From the NCBI RefSeq assembly GCF_042477335.2, contig NC_091727.1, positions 125,953,501 through 126,017,500 on the forward strand: a stretch of DNA of 64,000 nt. Direction: 5' to 3'. The notes under the pieces were generated by a model. The model did not search any database and was not told where the DNA came from. It worked only from the letters and a program-made list of their open reading frames with translations. Below are positions 20,571 through 29,994 of this stretch, piece by piece (the stretch's first letter is position 1; every line of letters begins with the position of its first letter). The stretch comes from Ovis canadensis (taxonomy: Eukaryota; Chordata; Mammalia; Artiodactyla; Bovidae). The position numbers were made by a program, and so were the translations under genes.

Positions 20571-20844
20571 ACTGCCATATGCAGTCATTAAGTGCCATTC
20601 TTTCTGGACTTAGGTTGAGTCTTCTAGTGCAGGCAAACCTCCCCCCTCCACTACTCTGATAGCATCTTGGAGACAGTTTTTTTTTTTCTTTTTTTTTGCT
20701 ATATCTGCATTTCCTGGAACAGTTAAGAACCCCGAGGGGCCCAGCCCCTCTCTAATATGCAGGATGTCCCCCTTGGATTCTCAGGGTGGGCAAATGTTTC
20801 TCAGCCAGGACCCTACTATTGGGTGCCTCATAGGACTCTTTCTT

Positions 20845-21191
20845 TCATTCATTAATTTATTCATTTATTTTTGGCTCTGCTGGGTCTTTGTTGTTGCACG
20901 GGCTTTTCTCTAGTTGCAGTGAGTAGGGGCTACTCTCTAGTTGTGGTGCACTGGCTTCTTATTGTGGCTTCTCTTGTTGTCAAGCATGGACTCTAGAGCA
21001 CATGGGCTTCAGTAGTTGTGGCATGTGGGCTCAGTATTTGCAGTTCCCGGGCTCTAGATCATAGGTTCAATAACCGTGGCTCAAGGGTTTAGTTGCCCCG
21101 TGGCATGTGGGATCTTCCCAGGTGAGGGATCAAACCTGTGTCTCCTGCATTGCAAGGTGGATTATTTACAACTGAGCCACCAGGGAAGCCC
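20845..21191 (-). mobile_element. CHR-type SINE, long form, antisense
   Basis: TTTATTTTTGGCTCTGCTGGG tail at left, repeated AGTTGTGGC-type units, then head GAGCCACCAGGGAAGCCCC at right. Flanked by CATAGGACTCTT / CACAGGACCCTT (20829-20840, 21192-21203). Confidence 0.85.
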
Positions 21192-21287
21192 CACAGGACC
21201 CTTTTTTTTAGCCACAGGGCACCACACAGGCCCAGCCACTTTAGGGAAATTCATTCACCTATTTGCTCATACCTAGCTTGCCTTCCT

Positions 21288-21417
21288 TGGAGAAGGAAAT
21301 AGCAACCCACTCCAGTGTTCTTGCCTGGAGAATCCCAGGGATGGGGGAGCCTGGTGGGCTGCCGTCTATGGGGTTGCACAGAGTCGGACACGACTGAAGT
21401 GACTTAGCAGCAGCAGC
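21288..21417 (+). mobile_element. Single-unit BovA SINE with AGC tail
   Basis: TGGAGAAGGAAATAGCAACCC to CGACTGAAGTGACTTAGC plus AGC repeats. Flanked by AGCTTGCCTTCCT (21275-21287, 21418-21430). Confidence 0.9.
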
Positions 21418-21430
21418 AGCTTGCCTTCCT

Positions 21431-22371
21431 GGTTTGGGTTTCAGACAAGTTTAGGGCAGGCTATACTGACCCTCCATCTCTGATCATTCATGAGGCTGCA
21501 TCTGTGTGGGCTGCAGTCTAGCCTGATTCTCCAAGAAAGAAATCATCTCTGCCCCAGTTCTCTCACTGTTCTTTGTCTTCATGGTCTATTAAAGCATCAG
21601 CTTGGTCTGCTGAGCTTAGAGTAACTCCAGCACTCTCTCTTACTGAGCAACCTCACCTGGAGGCGTACTTCTTCTGGTCTTTAGTGAGTGGCGGGTGGTG
21701 GAGGGTAGATGAATTGATGCTATTTTTTGCTTAGAGTCTAAAGTCAAATGGCAGCTGCAGGTACAGCTAGGTCAGATATAAAACTGAAAATCTGATGGCA
21801 TCAGCTTTATAACATGATAATTCCTCTCATTTAAGAGCAACAGGAACCTTACAATTGGGAAGTCTATAAATCAGCAAGTGACATTCAGCACATTAATGAA
21901 ACAATTTCACCCAAAGCCTCTTGTCAGTCAAAGCTGTCCAGGACCTGACAAGGAGGCAGCAAGTAAAACTGGATTTCTGAGTAATATAGCTGCTTTGTGA
22001 GCATGAGAAGGGTGACTGGTTGAACTTGCCCTTTATGCCACTGAATTTCATGGATTGATCTTCAAATATCATCCAGGGAAACACAAGCTTAAATGACAGT
22101 GACTGCCATAGGAGAAAGAAAACTACTAAGTTCTAAGTAAACCTGGTTTATCCTAGGTATTACTTGCTACTGACTAGCTGGGGTGACCTTGTGAAGCAAG
22201 TCACAGAACTTCTGATCAGGAAGTGATGATAAAGTTTAACTTGTCTAATCCTCTCCTGATGCTTGAATATATTTCATAATACCAGTGACTACCGGCATCC
22301 TGGGAGTGACAGGGAACTTGCTACCCATCAAAGCACTTCCTCCAATTCTTAATGAGCTTTCAATTTCATCT
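21431..22371. other. Unassigned sequence
   Basis: A sense MIR core may lie at 22160-22215 (ACTAGCTGGGGTGACCTTGTGAAG). The rest is unrecognised. Confidence 0.4.
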
Positions 22372-22487
22372 ATTTTGCTATTTAACTAGCACTTACATTG
22401 TGCTTCATATATGTCAGATACTGATTTAAGCAAATCACAAATTTTGAACTATTTAATCTTTAAAATAACTTTCTGATATAGATAGGC
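22372..22487 (-). mobile_element. MIR SINE, antisense, part 1
   Basis: TTTAACTAGCACTTACATTGTGC to CTTTAAAATAACTTTCTG; continues at 22717 after a Bov-tA insertion. Confidence 0.75.
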
Positions 22488-22492
22488 TTCTG

Positions 22493-22716
22493 ATATAGGT
22501 GGTGCTAGTGGTAAATAACTAACCTGCCGATGCAGGAGATGCAGAGACATGAGTTCGATCCCTGGGTCAGGAAAATCCCCTGGAGGAGGGCATGGCAACC
22601 CACTCCGGTATTTTTGTATGAATCCTATGGACAGAGGAGCCTGGCAGGCTATAGTCCATGGGGTCGCAAAGAGTCAGACATGACTGAAGCGACTCAGCAT
22701 TGCATTGCATTGCATG
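22493..22716 (+). mobile_element. Bov-tA SINE with (GCATT)n tail
   Basis: Diverged head, B-box region GAGTTCGATCCC, BovA unit, then a GCATTGCATTGCATTGCAT tail. Splits a MIR. Confidence 0.85.
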
Positions 22717-22822
22717 ATGTAGGTAATATTATTATCCCAATGTTACAGGTGAGGAAGCTGAGTGTCAGAGAGGCTAAAATACTCAAAGTCACACAGCTAG
22801 TGTCAGAGACAGGATTCTGACC
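22717..22822 (-). mobile_element. MIR SINE, antisense, part 2
   Basis: TACAGGTGAGGAAGCTGAG and CAAAGTCACACAGCTAGTG complete the interrupted antisense MIR. Confidence 0.8.
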
Positions 22823-23035
22823 GAAGCAATGAAGCTTATCACTGTATGCTCACACACTGCACTGTGATAAACTCTTTTATTGAGCTGAAACATGTTTACC
22901 TCTGTAACTTTGTTACCTCATTGGTCCTAGTACTTACTCTTCCGGCAGTCCCAAAGGCTACATTAGATTTAACCTCAGAAAGGCCTTTTCTACTCTTGAG
23001 TGCAAGGCAGATTAGGATGCTGCAGCCATTGCTGT
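22823..23035. other. Unassigned sequence
   Basis: No feature recognised in these 213 bases. Confidence 0.3.
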
Positions 23036-23047
23036 AAGAATGATGGG

Positions 23048-23324
23048 TGGGATTGGGTGAGGGAAGGAGGAATGTGGGAAGAATTGGGAGACTGGGATTG
23101 ACACACACACATATTATTGATTCTATGTATAGAATAGATAACTAATGAGAATCTACTGTATAGCACAGAGAACCCTACTTAAGGCACTGTGGTGACCTGA
23201 ATGGGAAGGGTGTCCAAAAGGGAGGGGATATATGCATATGTATGGCTGATTCATTTTGCTGTACAGTAGAAACTAACACAACATGGTAAAGCAACTATAG
23301 TCCAATAAAAATTGATTAAAAAAG
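23048..23324 (+). mobile_element. Artiodactyl L1 3' end, 277 bp
   Basis: GAGACTGGGATTGACACAC, CTACTGTATAGCACAGAGAACCC and TTTGCTGTACAGTAGAAACTAAC form the 3' UTR of an older artiodactyl L1. Flanked by a perfect 12-bp duplication AAGAATGATGGG (23036-23047, 23325-23336). Confidence 0.9.
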
Positions 23325-23394
23325 AAGAATGATGGGGTTAGTGCCCCAGTTCAGTTGGGCAGAGGATGGCAGAGCACTTTACTGTCAATGTACC

Positions 23395-23510
23395 AGACCC
23401 AGAGATGGAAAGAAACTACCCTAAAGTCACAGAATGAGTTGATGATAGAGTTTGAACTTGAATCTATGTGTTTGGACTTCATGTTAATGTCCTTTATGCT
23501 CCAGTCCCTG
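23395..23510 (-). mobile_element. MIR SINE fragment, antisense
   Basis: GACCCAGAGATGGAAAGAAACTACCC and AAAGTCACAGAATGAG resemble the antisense MIR core; diverged. Confidence 0.5.
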
Positions 23511-23559
23511 AGGCTATGTCCATCCTTGCCCACTGCTCCCAACACACACATTATCATCA

Positions 23560-23990
23560 TTGGTAATAATTGTAGCTACCATTCAATGAATGCTTACCTA
23601 ATCTGTACCTGATTCTCTGCATACATTGTCTTGCTTAACCCTGAGAAGTACCTCTACACTGTAAGATAGGTACTACTATCATCTTCATTTTACAGAGATA
23701 GAAATCAAAACACAAGCAGGCACTTGCCAACAGTCAAACAGCTAGTAAATTGCAGAACTTGTTTTTTTTTTTTTTTTTAATATGGACCATTTGAAAGTCT
23801 TTATTGAATTTGTTACAATATTGCTTGTTTTATGTTTAAGTTTTTTGGCCACAAGGCAGGTGAGATCTTAGCTGCATTGGGAGGCAAAGTCTTAACAATT
23901 GGACAACCAGGAACGTCCTCAGACCTTGGATTTGAAATGAGATCTTTCTGTCACTAGAGTTTGGGCTTTTCATCACTACGTTGCAGACCT
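23560..23990 (-). mobile_element. MIR SINE, antisense, split by a CHR SINE
   Basis: 23560-23761: AATAATTGTAGCTACCATTC, TTTTACAGAGATAGAAATC and AACAGTCAAACAGCTAG. 23919-23990: CTTGGATTTGAAATGAGATC, then CACTACGTTGCAGACCTC. Confidence 0.8.
23762..23918 (-). mobile_element. CHR-type SINE with L1-like tail, antisense
   Basis: Poly(T), then TCTTTATTGAATTTGTTACAATATTGC, TTTTTTGGCCACAAGGCAGG and the head ACAACCAGGAACGTCC. The short flanking duplication is CAGAACTTG / CAGACCTTG. Confidence 0.75.
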
Positions 23991-24574
23991 CTCCACAATA
24001 TTCACAGAACTGGGGCACCTTGTTGAATCCCTTGTTGAAAGGGAGATTATGAGTGTTAAAAGCCCATGAATAACTATAGATATCCTGTTCCTGATATAAT
24101 CAAATTTTTATTATATTGAAAGAGTTTGAGAGAAAAAGAGAAAGAATGGATTTTGCCTTTAACTGAGATAAGACATGAGAATATAACTAGTAAAACATGG
24201 TGGGGGAGACTCATGCTTGCTTTAGTTTTACAACAAAGTTTTCCTCAGCACCTACTGTGTACCCGATACTGTGTACTAGAAAGACAGCAGACCTGTGCTG
24301 TGTGCTACTTAGCAGGCTCAATTTTGTTTCTTACCAGGGTAATGCCAAGTCTCTACGACTAAGGGGAAGACAATATTCACTCTACTTCCTCTAAGAACTG
24401 AAATATTTGGTTACCCTTGAGTGATTAAAAACCACAGTATCAAGGAAAGATGAGTTTGTGAACAAACAAGGGATGTGGGACAATTAAAAAAGCCATCTAC
24501 ACCCTTACAAACCTCAAATGGAAATCCTCTCAATTTTAAAACAGTGGTAGGGAATCAGGGAGCTTAAAAAAGTT
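23991..24574. other. Unassigned sequence with weak L2
   Basis: About 24236-24290 (CAGCACCTACTGTGTACCC) may be an antisense L2 remnant. Nothing else recognised. Confidence 0.35.
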
Positions 24575-24830
24575 GGCACAAAAGGTTGATAGCCTTCATA
24601 TATAAAGAGTTTCCAATTTGTCAAGAAAAATAGACACTAATGGTTAAGTGGGCAAAAGGTACCACTATTTTCTAAAGGAGGAATTATAAATGGCTAATAA
24701 ATATGTGAAAAGCTTCCAACCTCACCTAGAAATAAAATACATAAAATGAGCTAACAGTCAGAAGCAACTTTTGCCTATTAAATAAATCCCCCCAAAGATT
24801 TTTTAATGAAAGGACTCAATGTTGGCAAAA
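24575..24830 (+). mobile_element. Ancient L1M ORF2 fragment
   Basis: TGGTTAAGTGGGCAAAAGG and AAATGGCTAATAAATATGTGAAAAGC match the decayed ORF2 C-terminal region. Both ends are vague. Confidence 0.6.
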
Positions 24831-24894
24831 GAAAGTCCTGCGGGCTCTCTTATGCATGGCTAGTTTCAATTGGGCAAGTTTTCTGTAAAGTTTT

Positions 24895-25105
24895 CCCTGA
24901 TGCTGGGAAAGATTGAAGGCAGAAGGAGAAGAGTGTGTCAGAGGATGAGATGTTTGGATGGCAACACCGACTCAATGGACACGAACCTGGGCAAACTCCC
25001 AGAGATGGTGGGGGACAGGCAGACCTGGTTTGCTGCAGTCCATGGTGTCTCCAAGAGTCAGACACAACTTGGCGACTGAACAACAACAAAAATAAGTATA
25101 AAAAG
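24895..25105 (+). mobile_element. BovB LINE 3' end, older copy
   Basis: CTGATGCTGGGAAAGATTGAAGG to GACACAACTTGGCGACTGAACAACAAC, the older BovB terminus with AAC repeats rather than AACTG. Confidence 0.9.
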
Positions 25106-25106
25106 C

Positions 25107-25318
25107 CTGTGCTTCCCTGGTGGCTCAGATGGTAAAGAATCTGCCTATAGTGAGGGAGACCAGGGTTGGATCCCTGGGTCAGGAGGATACCCTGGAGAAG
25201 GGGATGGCTATACACTCCAATATTCTTGCCTGGAGAACTCCATGGATAGAGGAGCCTGGTGGGTTACAGTCCATGGGGTCACAAAGAGTCGGACACAACT
25301 GAGCAACTAAGATTTTCA
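25107..25318 (+). mobile_element. Bov-tA SINE
   Basis: GCTTCCCTGGTGGCTCAG head plus BovA unit, inserted immediately after the older BovB tail. Confidence 0.9.
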
Positions 25319-25640
25319 CTTTCTTTTCACAAAAACCTACATTTAGACCCATGGCATCTAATGACTTGCCTGAGGTCTATGTGAGGGGCAGCTATGGTCC
25401 ACAGGTCTATCTACTTACTCAAAAGAAATTCAGCACACACAACTTTGATCAGTCAACCTTAGCCTCATGTAATTCTTGGTGTCTCAACTAGACTTTGGTC
25501 TTTGTCCAGGGCCACCTCCTTTAGCAAGTCCGTTGCACTGAGTACTAGTTCAAAGAATCACTGCCTAGAGATTTATGAACTGATGGAAATGGTGTTACAT
25601 AGGGAACCCAAGCCCCACATTTCACATTATACAGTTAATA
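25319..25640. other. Unassigned sequence
   Basis: No recognised feature. Confidence 0.3.
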
Positions 25641-25922
25641 AGCCTGAGTTTTGGCATTAGCTCTTCCACTGATGGCCATTTGGCTTTGGGGAGTTTACTT
25701 ACCTCTCTGTTTCAGTCTCCTGACCTGTCCACTGGGATTGGTTTTATTCACCTGTCAAGATGACTGTGGAGTGAGGCTCTGCCACTTGATCTTGAGAGAG
25801 CTAGTTCACCTCTCTCAGAATTTCAATTTTCTCATCTATTTAGTACTTCTCTCATGGGGGGCTGAAGTGGAGAAGGAATGAGAAACTGCATGGGAAGAAC
25901 TTAACACTGTGCCCAGAGTAAG

Positions 25923-25925
<3 letters not shown>
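25641..25925 (+). mobile_element. Two adjacent MIR-like SINE remnants
   Basis: 25641-25760 carries TTACTTACCTCTCTGTTTCAGTC. 25770-25925 carries CTAGTTCACCTCTCTCAGAA and CACTGTGCCCAGAGTAAG. Both have sense MIR order. Confidence 0.6.

Positions 25926-25985
<60 letters not shown>
25926..25985. repeat. (TA)n microsatellite
   Basis: About 29 uninterrupted TA units. Grown at the 3' end of a MIR remnant. Perfect TA tracts of this length can extrude cruciforms and are usually polymorphic. Confidence 0.95.
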
Positions 25986-25988
<3 letters not shown>

Positions 25989-26409
25989 GGGGCTGAAGCA
26001 TAATCTCTTCTAGTCACACAGCATTTAAAATCCTATTTTTAAAACATTTTCTTTCTATTTTTTCTCTCTCTCTAGGAAAGCCTGAAAACATCTACTAATG
26101 TTTCATAGCTATGACCACAACCTCTGCCTTCTGGCATGCCACACCACTTCCCCACCCCACTCCCCGCCTGCTCTCATGCCAGGCACCATTCGGTCCCCAG
26201 CATGGCATCGACTACCCACAGCAAAGAACAACAAGTGCTTTGCGAAAATTCAGCCAACTGCTTACAACTCCCTCTGGGTGTGGCATCGCAGTGGCTATTT
26301 AATGGGGACTAAACTGAGGCTTAGAGATTTGGGTGAGTCTCTGCAGATGGCAGCAGCTGAAACAAGAGGCAGAATCCTTAACCCTCAATAACCACAACTA
26401 TGTTCATTA
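25986..26409. other. Unassigned sequence with MIR tail
   Basis: CT-rich tract then AG at 26055-26077. 26300-26395 (ACTAAACTGAGGCTTAGAG) may be an antisense MIR piece. No convincing exon. Confidence 0.35.
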
Positions 26410-26625
26410 GCATAGCATTACATGTGTTCAGGACTCTTTCCTGATATCTCCATTGAACTGCCCAACAAGGCTATGAGGCCAGCGGGGCAGATATTACCAT
26501 TGCCATTGAAAAGATGAGGAAGTGAGGCTCAGAGAAGGACAGCCTTGCCTAAGGTTATACAGTTAGCTAGCAGAAGAAGTGACATTAGATCCTAGGTCTA
26601 GTCTAGAGCTCTTTCCACTACATCT
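26410..26625 (-). mobile_element. MIR SINE, antisense
   Basis: CCCAACAAGGCTATGAGG, AAGATGAGGAAGTGAGGCTC and AAGGTTATACAGTTAGC in antisense MIR order, ending GAGCTCTTTCCACTAC. Confidence 0.8.
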
Positions 26626-27078
26626 ACCACAGGCTTGACATAGCTGTCAAGGTCAGTTTCAAAGGAGTGCAGCTCAGGTAAGATACAGAGGTTGTCTTGG
26701 GAAAAAAGAGCAGATGACATTGACAGCAAGCCCACCCTTTGTCCCCATAGTAATCTACTTGCCCTGACCTGGGAAATAACTAAAAGACTGAAACAGCAGC
26801 ATCCATGGAGTACTACAAAGGTTGTCTAAAAGATCAGACAAAGAAGCTTATATAAAAATTGTATTTTACACATTGTTGGAAAGGGAGGAGTGGAAGAGCA
26901 ATGACAACGTGATCACTGGAGCATTCAGGCAGTCTCTCGCTTATGAAAGGTGACCTCCATTTGTTCTCTGGATCATTTTAAAAAAAATCTCTGGGCATTT
27001 ATCTGTCTCTCTTTCTCTGTCTCTCTCTGGAGATAAAGATAAAAATACATAAGACAGATAGACATATAGATATCTTCA
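26626..27078. other. Unassigned sequence
   Basis: A TCTC-rich patch at 27005-27030; otherwise unrecognised. Confidence 0.3.
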
Positions 27079-27089
27079 CCATCTTTGGC

Positions 27090-27349
27090 AGAGAAGGCAA
27101 TGGCACCCCACTCCAGTAATCTTGCCTGGAAAATCCCATGGACGGAGGAGCCTGGTAGGGTGCAGTCTATGGGGTCACTAAGAGTTGGACACGACTGAGT
27201 GACTTCACTTTCACTTTTCACTTTCATGCATTGGAGAAGGAAATGGCAACCCACTTCAGTGTTCTTGCCTGGAGAATGACAGGGACGGGGTTGCCTGGTG
27301 GGCTGCCGTCTATGGGGTTACATAGAGTCGGACATGACTGAAGTGACTT

Positions 27350-27388
<39 letters not shown>

Positions 27389-27389
27389 T
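27090..27389 (+). mobile_element. Bov-A2 SINE with long AGC tail
   Basis: Two BovA units joined by CTTTCACTTTTCACTTTC, with an AGC tail. Flanked by a perfect 11-bp duplication CCATCTTTGGC (27079-27089, 27390-27400). Confidence 0.95.
27351..27388 (+). repeat. (AGC)n microsatellite
   Basis: About 12 uninterrupted AGC units forming the Bov-A2 3' tail, the longest trinucleotide run in the window. Confidence 0.95.
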
Positions 27390-27400
27390 CCATCTTTGGC

Positions 27401-27776
27401 CATATTTTAGCCTTCTGAGTAGTTTACTGTGACCATCTCCCAGGAAATAATCTATCCTTCAGTCTTACTCTGTGGCTTCCATCCTCATGGATGGAATAAA
27501 GTACAGAGAGAATTAAGAATAGCAGGGGAAATTTAAAGTAGGACTGTGTGTATGCATTTGTATGTCTCTGTGTGTGCACACGCACAGGGGCAGGAGAAAT
27601 GAGAACTTGAAATAAAGAGAAAATGTTCCCAGCTCTGCTAGGGTGCTGACACTGAAACGATGTAAGGCATAAGATTGTGGAATTGTTTTTTAAGAATATA
27701 TGAGATTATGCCCCTTCACATGAAGGCTGTATAATAACAATAATAATCACAAAATTAAGGTCAAATGTATTGAGAT
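27401..27776. other. Unassigned sequence
   Basis: GT/CA-rich 27545-27590; otherwise unrecognised. Confidence 0.3.
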
Positions 27777-27967
27777 ATGTTGTTCAGTTGCTCAGTCATG
27801 TCCAAATCTTTGTGATCCCATGGACTGCAGCATGCCAGGCTTCCCTGTCCTTCACTATCTCCTGGAGTTTGCTCAAACTCATGTTCGTTGAGTCGGTGAT
27901 GCTATCTAACCATCTCATGCCCTGCTGCCCTGTTCCCCTTTTGCCTTCAATCTTTCCCAGCCATTTT
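27777..27967 (-). mobile_element. BovB LINE 3' end, antisense, older copy
   Basis: TGTTGTTCAGTTGCTCAGTC terminus, then CATGGACTGCAGCATGCC and CTTCAATCTTTCCCAGCC; truncated at about 27967. Confidence 0.85.
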
Positions 27968-27994
27968 TGGGGATTAGAATGAAAACTGACTGTT

Positions 27995-28235
27995 TCTAGT
28001 TATTGAGATCTTATTGTGTGCCAATTACCCTGCAAAATGCTTTATAAACATCATTTTACTTATTCCTCACAACTCTGTGAGGTAGGTATCATCATCACAT
28101 TTTACAGACAAACAATGTTTAGGGGAATTAAGTAACTAGACCAATGTCACACTCTTAATGTCACAGCTCAGGCTGAACCCAAGCATCCATCTCCAAAGCC
28201 TGTGACTTAAACATTACACTCTATTCTTCTGCAGG
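27995..28235 (-). mobile_element. MIR SINE, antisense
   Basis: TATTGAGATCTTATTGTGTGCC, CCTCACAACTCTGTGAGGTAGG and CATTTTACAGACAAACAATG follow the antisense MIR order. Confidence 0.8.
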
Positions 28236-28261
28236 GGGATGAACTCCCCCCTACTCCCACC

Positions 28262-28470
28262 TTGCTCCAAAATAAGACATAATACTTATGCAAAGTTCCT
28301 CAGAATGCCGTTATGCTTTTCACTTTGTTTCATCCTTATAACCAGTACTATCAGTCCCCACCTTATAGTAAAGAAAGTTAGGAAAGAGAAAGTAAGGGAA
28401 ATTGTTCAAGGTTCCATGGCTAGCTAATGGCAAAGTCAGAATTAGAAGACAGGAGTCCTGACTTCCAGAC
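28262..28470 (-). mobile_element. MIR-like SINE, antisense, diverged
   Basis: CATCCTTATAACCAGTACTATC, CCACCTTATAGTAAAGAAAG and TGGCTAGCTAATGGCAAAGTC fit a decayed antisense MIR directly beside the previous one. Confidence 0.55.
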
Positions 28471-28489
28471 CAATGTTTTTCCATGATGT

Positions 28490-29020
28490 TATATCTGCTT
28501 CAGAGCTTCTGACATGGACCCCAATGCTCCCTCTGGGATTGACAGACATGTAGCGAGAGCTGGACCTAGTGACTTGCTCCTAAGGGACACAATATAGCAA
28601 AAGTGATGGGAAGTAACTTCATTGATTAACAGCCAAGGCTGTTAATCCATCTTGCTGACACCCTCTCTCCACTGCCTTTGTTGGCTAGCCACACTAATGC
28701 TGTAAACTGCCACACAGGAGAGGCCACGTGCCAAGGAACTGAGGGTGGTCTCCAGACAGCAGCAAGACCTCAGTCTGACAACCCACAAGGAGCTGCATCC
28801 TCCCAACAACAATATGAGTGAACTTCAAAGTGGATTGTTCCTCAGGTGAGCCTTGAGATGACTACAGTCCTGACAAGCACCATGAGGCAGCCTTGTGAGA
28901 AAACCTGCTTAGCTGTGCCTGGACTCCTGACCCACAGAGCCTGGGAGATTATAACCATGTTTTGTGGGAAGTCATTAAGCTTTGGGATGATTTGTTACGT
29001 AGCGATAGATAATTAACACA
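28490..29020 (+). mobile_element. MLT1-type (ERVL-MaLR) LTR
   Basis: The 3' half is diagnostic: GGAGAGGCCACGTGCCAAGG, CAGTCTGACAACCCACAAGG, CTCCTGACCCACAGAGCC and the end GTTACGTAGCGATAGATAATTAACACA. The left boundary is approximate. An ancient mammalian LTR relic with no internal genes. Confidence 0.75.
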
Positions 29021-29293
29021 GTATGATTCCAGCCAACAGCTTCATTGATCTTCTGCTTATTTACAGCAAAACAAAACCATGGCATAGCCCTGGAGAGGGT
29101 TGAGGAAAAAGATCTAGATGAGCTTTTTAACTCCAGGGAGAAGTTGTGAATTTAAGGATCGCCTCCTGGCCTCCTTAGCTATTTCCTTTGCCCTGAGGTT
29201 CTCATAGCCATGTCCCAAGGTGGTGCAAGTGGACCTAGGGCCTCTCATGCCCTACTAGTCATAGTCCAGTTTCTCGGTGCTTGACTTGTGTTA
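29021..29293. other. Unassigned sequence
   Basis: No recognised feature. Confidence 0.3.
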
Positions 29294-29308
29294 AAACCAA
29301 GTGGCTGA

Positions 29309-29978
29309 TATGACCCAGCAATCCCACTGCTGGGCATACACACCAAGGAAAGCAGAATTGAAAGAGACACGTGTACCCCAATGTTCATCAGAGCACTGTT
29401 TACAATAGCTAGGACATGGAAGCAACTTAGATGTCCATCAGCAGACGAATGGACAAGAAAGTTGTGGTACATATACACAATAGAATATTACTCAGCTATT
29501 AAAAAGAACACATTTGAATCAGTTTTAGTGAGGTGGATGAAACTGGAGCCTATTATACAAAGTGAGATAAGTCAGAAAGAAAAAAATACCATTACAGTAT
29601 ACTAACGCATATATATGGAATTTAGAAAGATGGTAATGATGACCCTGTATGCGAGACAGCAAAAGCAACACAGATATAAAGAACAGACTTTTGGACTCTG
29701 TGGGAGAAGGCGAGGGTGGGATGATTTGAGATAATAACATTGAAACACGTATATCACCATATGTGAAATAGATGACCAGTCCAAGTTCCATGTGTGTAAC
29801 AGGGCACTCAAAGCCAGTGCACTGAGACAACCCTGAGGGATGAGATGGGGAGGGAGTTGGAAAGGGGTTTCAGGATGGGGGATACATGTACACCCATGGT
29901 TGATTCATGTCAATGTATGGCAAAACCCGCTACAATATTATAAGGTAATTAGCCTCCAATTAAAATTAATTAATTAAA
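29309..29978 (+). mobile_element. L1_BT LINE 3' end
   Basis: Contains the last about 100 ORF2 codons (frame 29381-29605 reads MFIRALFTIARTWKQLRC), the 3' UTR and GCCTCCAATTAAAATTAATT. Flanked by AAACCAAGTGGCTGA / AAACCCAAGTGTCTGA (29294-29308, 29979-29994). Confidence 0.95.
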
Positions 29979-29994
29979 AAACCCAAGTGTCTGA

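Noticed and set aside
26055..26300. 3' splice site and exon
   Set aside because: A CT-rich tract ending in AG precedes an open stretch, but no 5' splice site, domain or conserved frame supports an exon.
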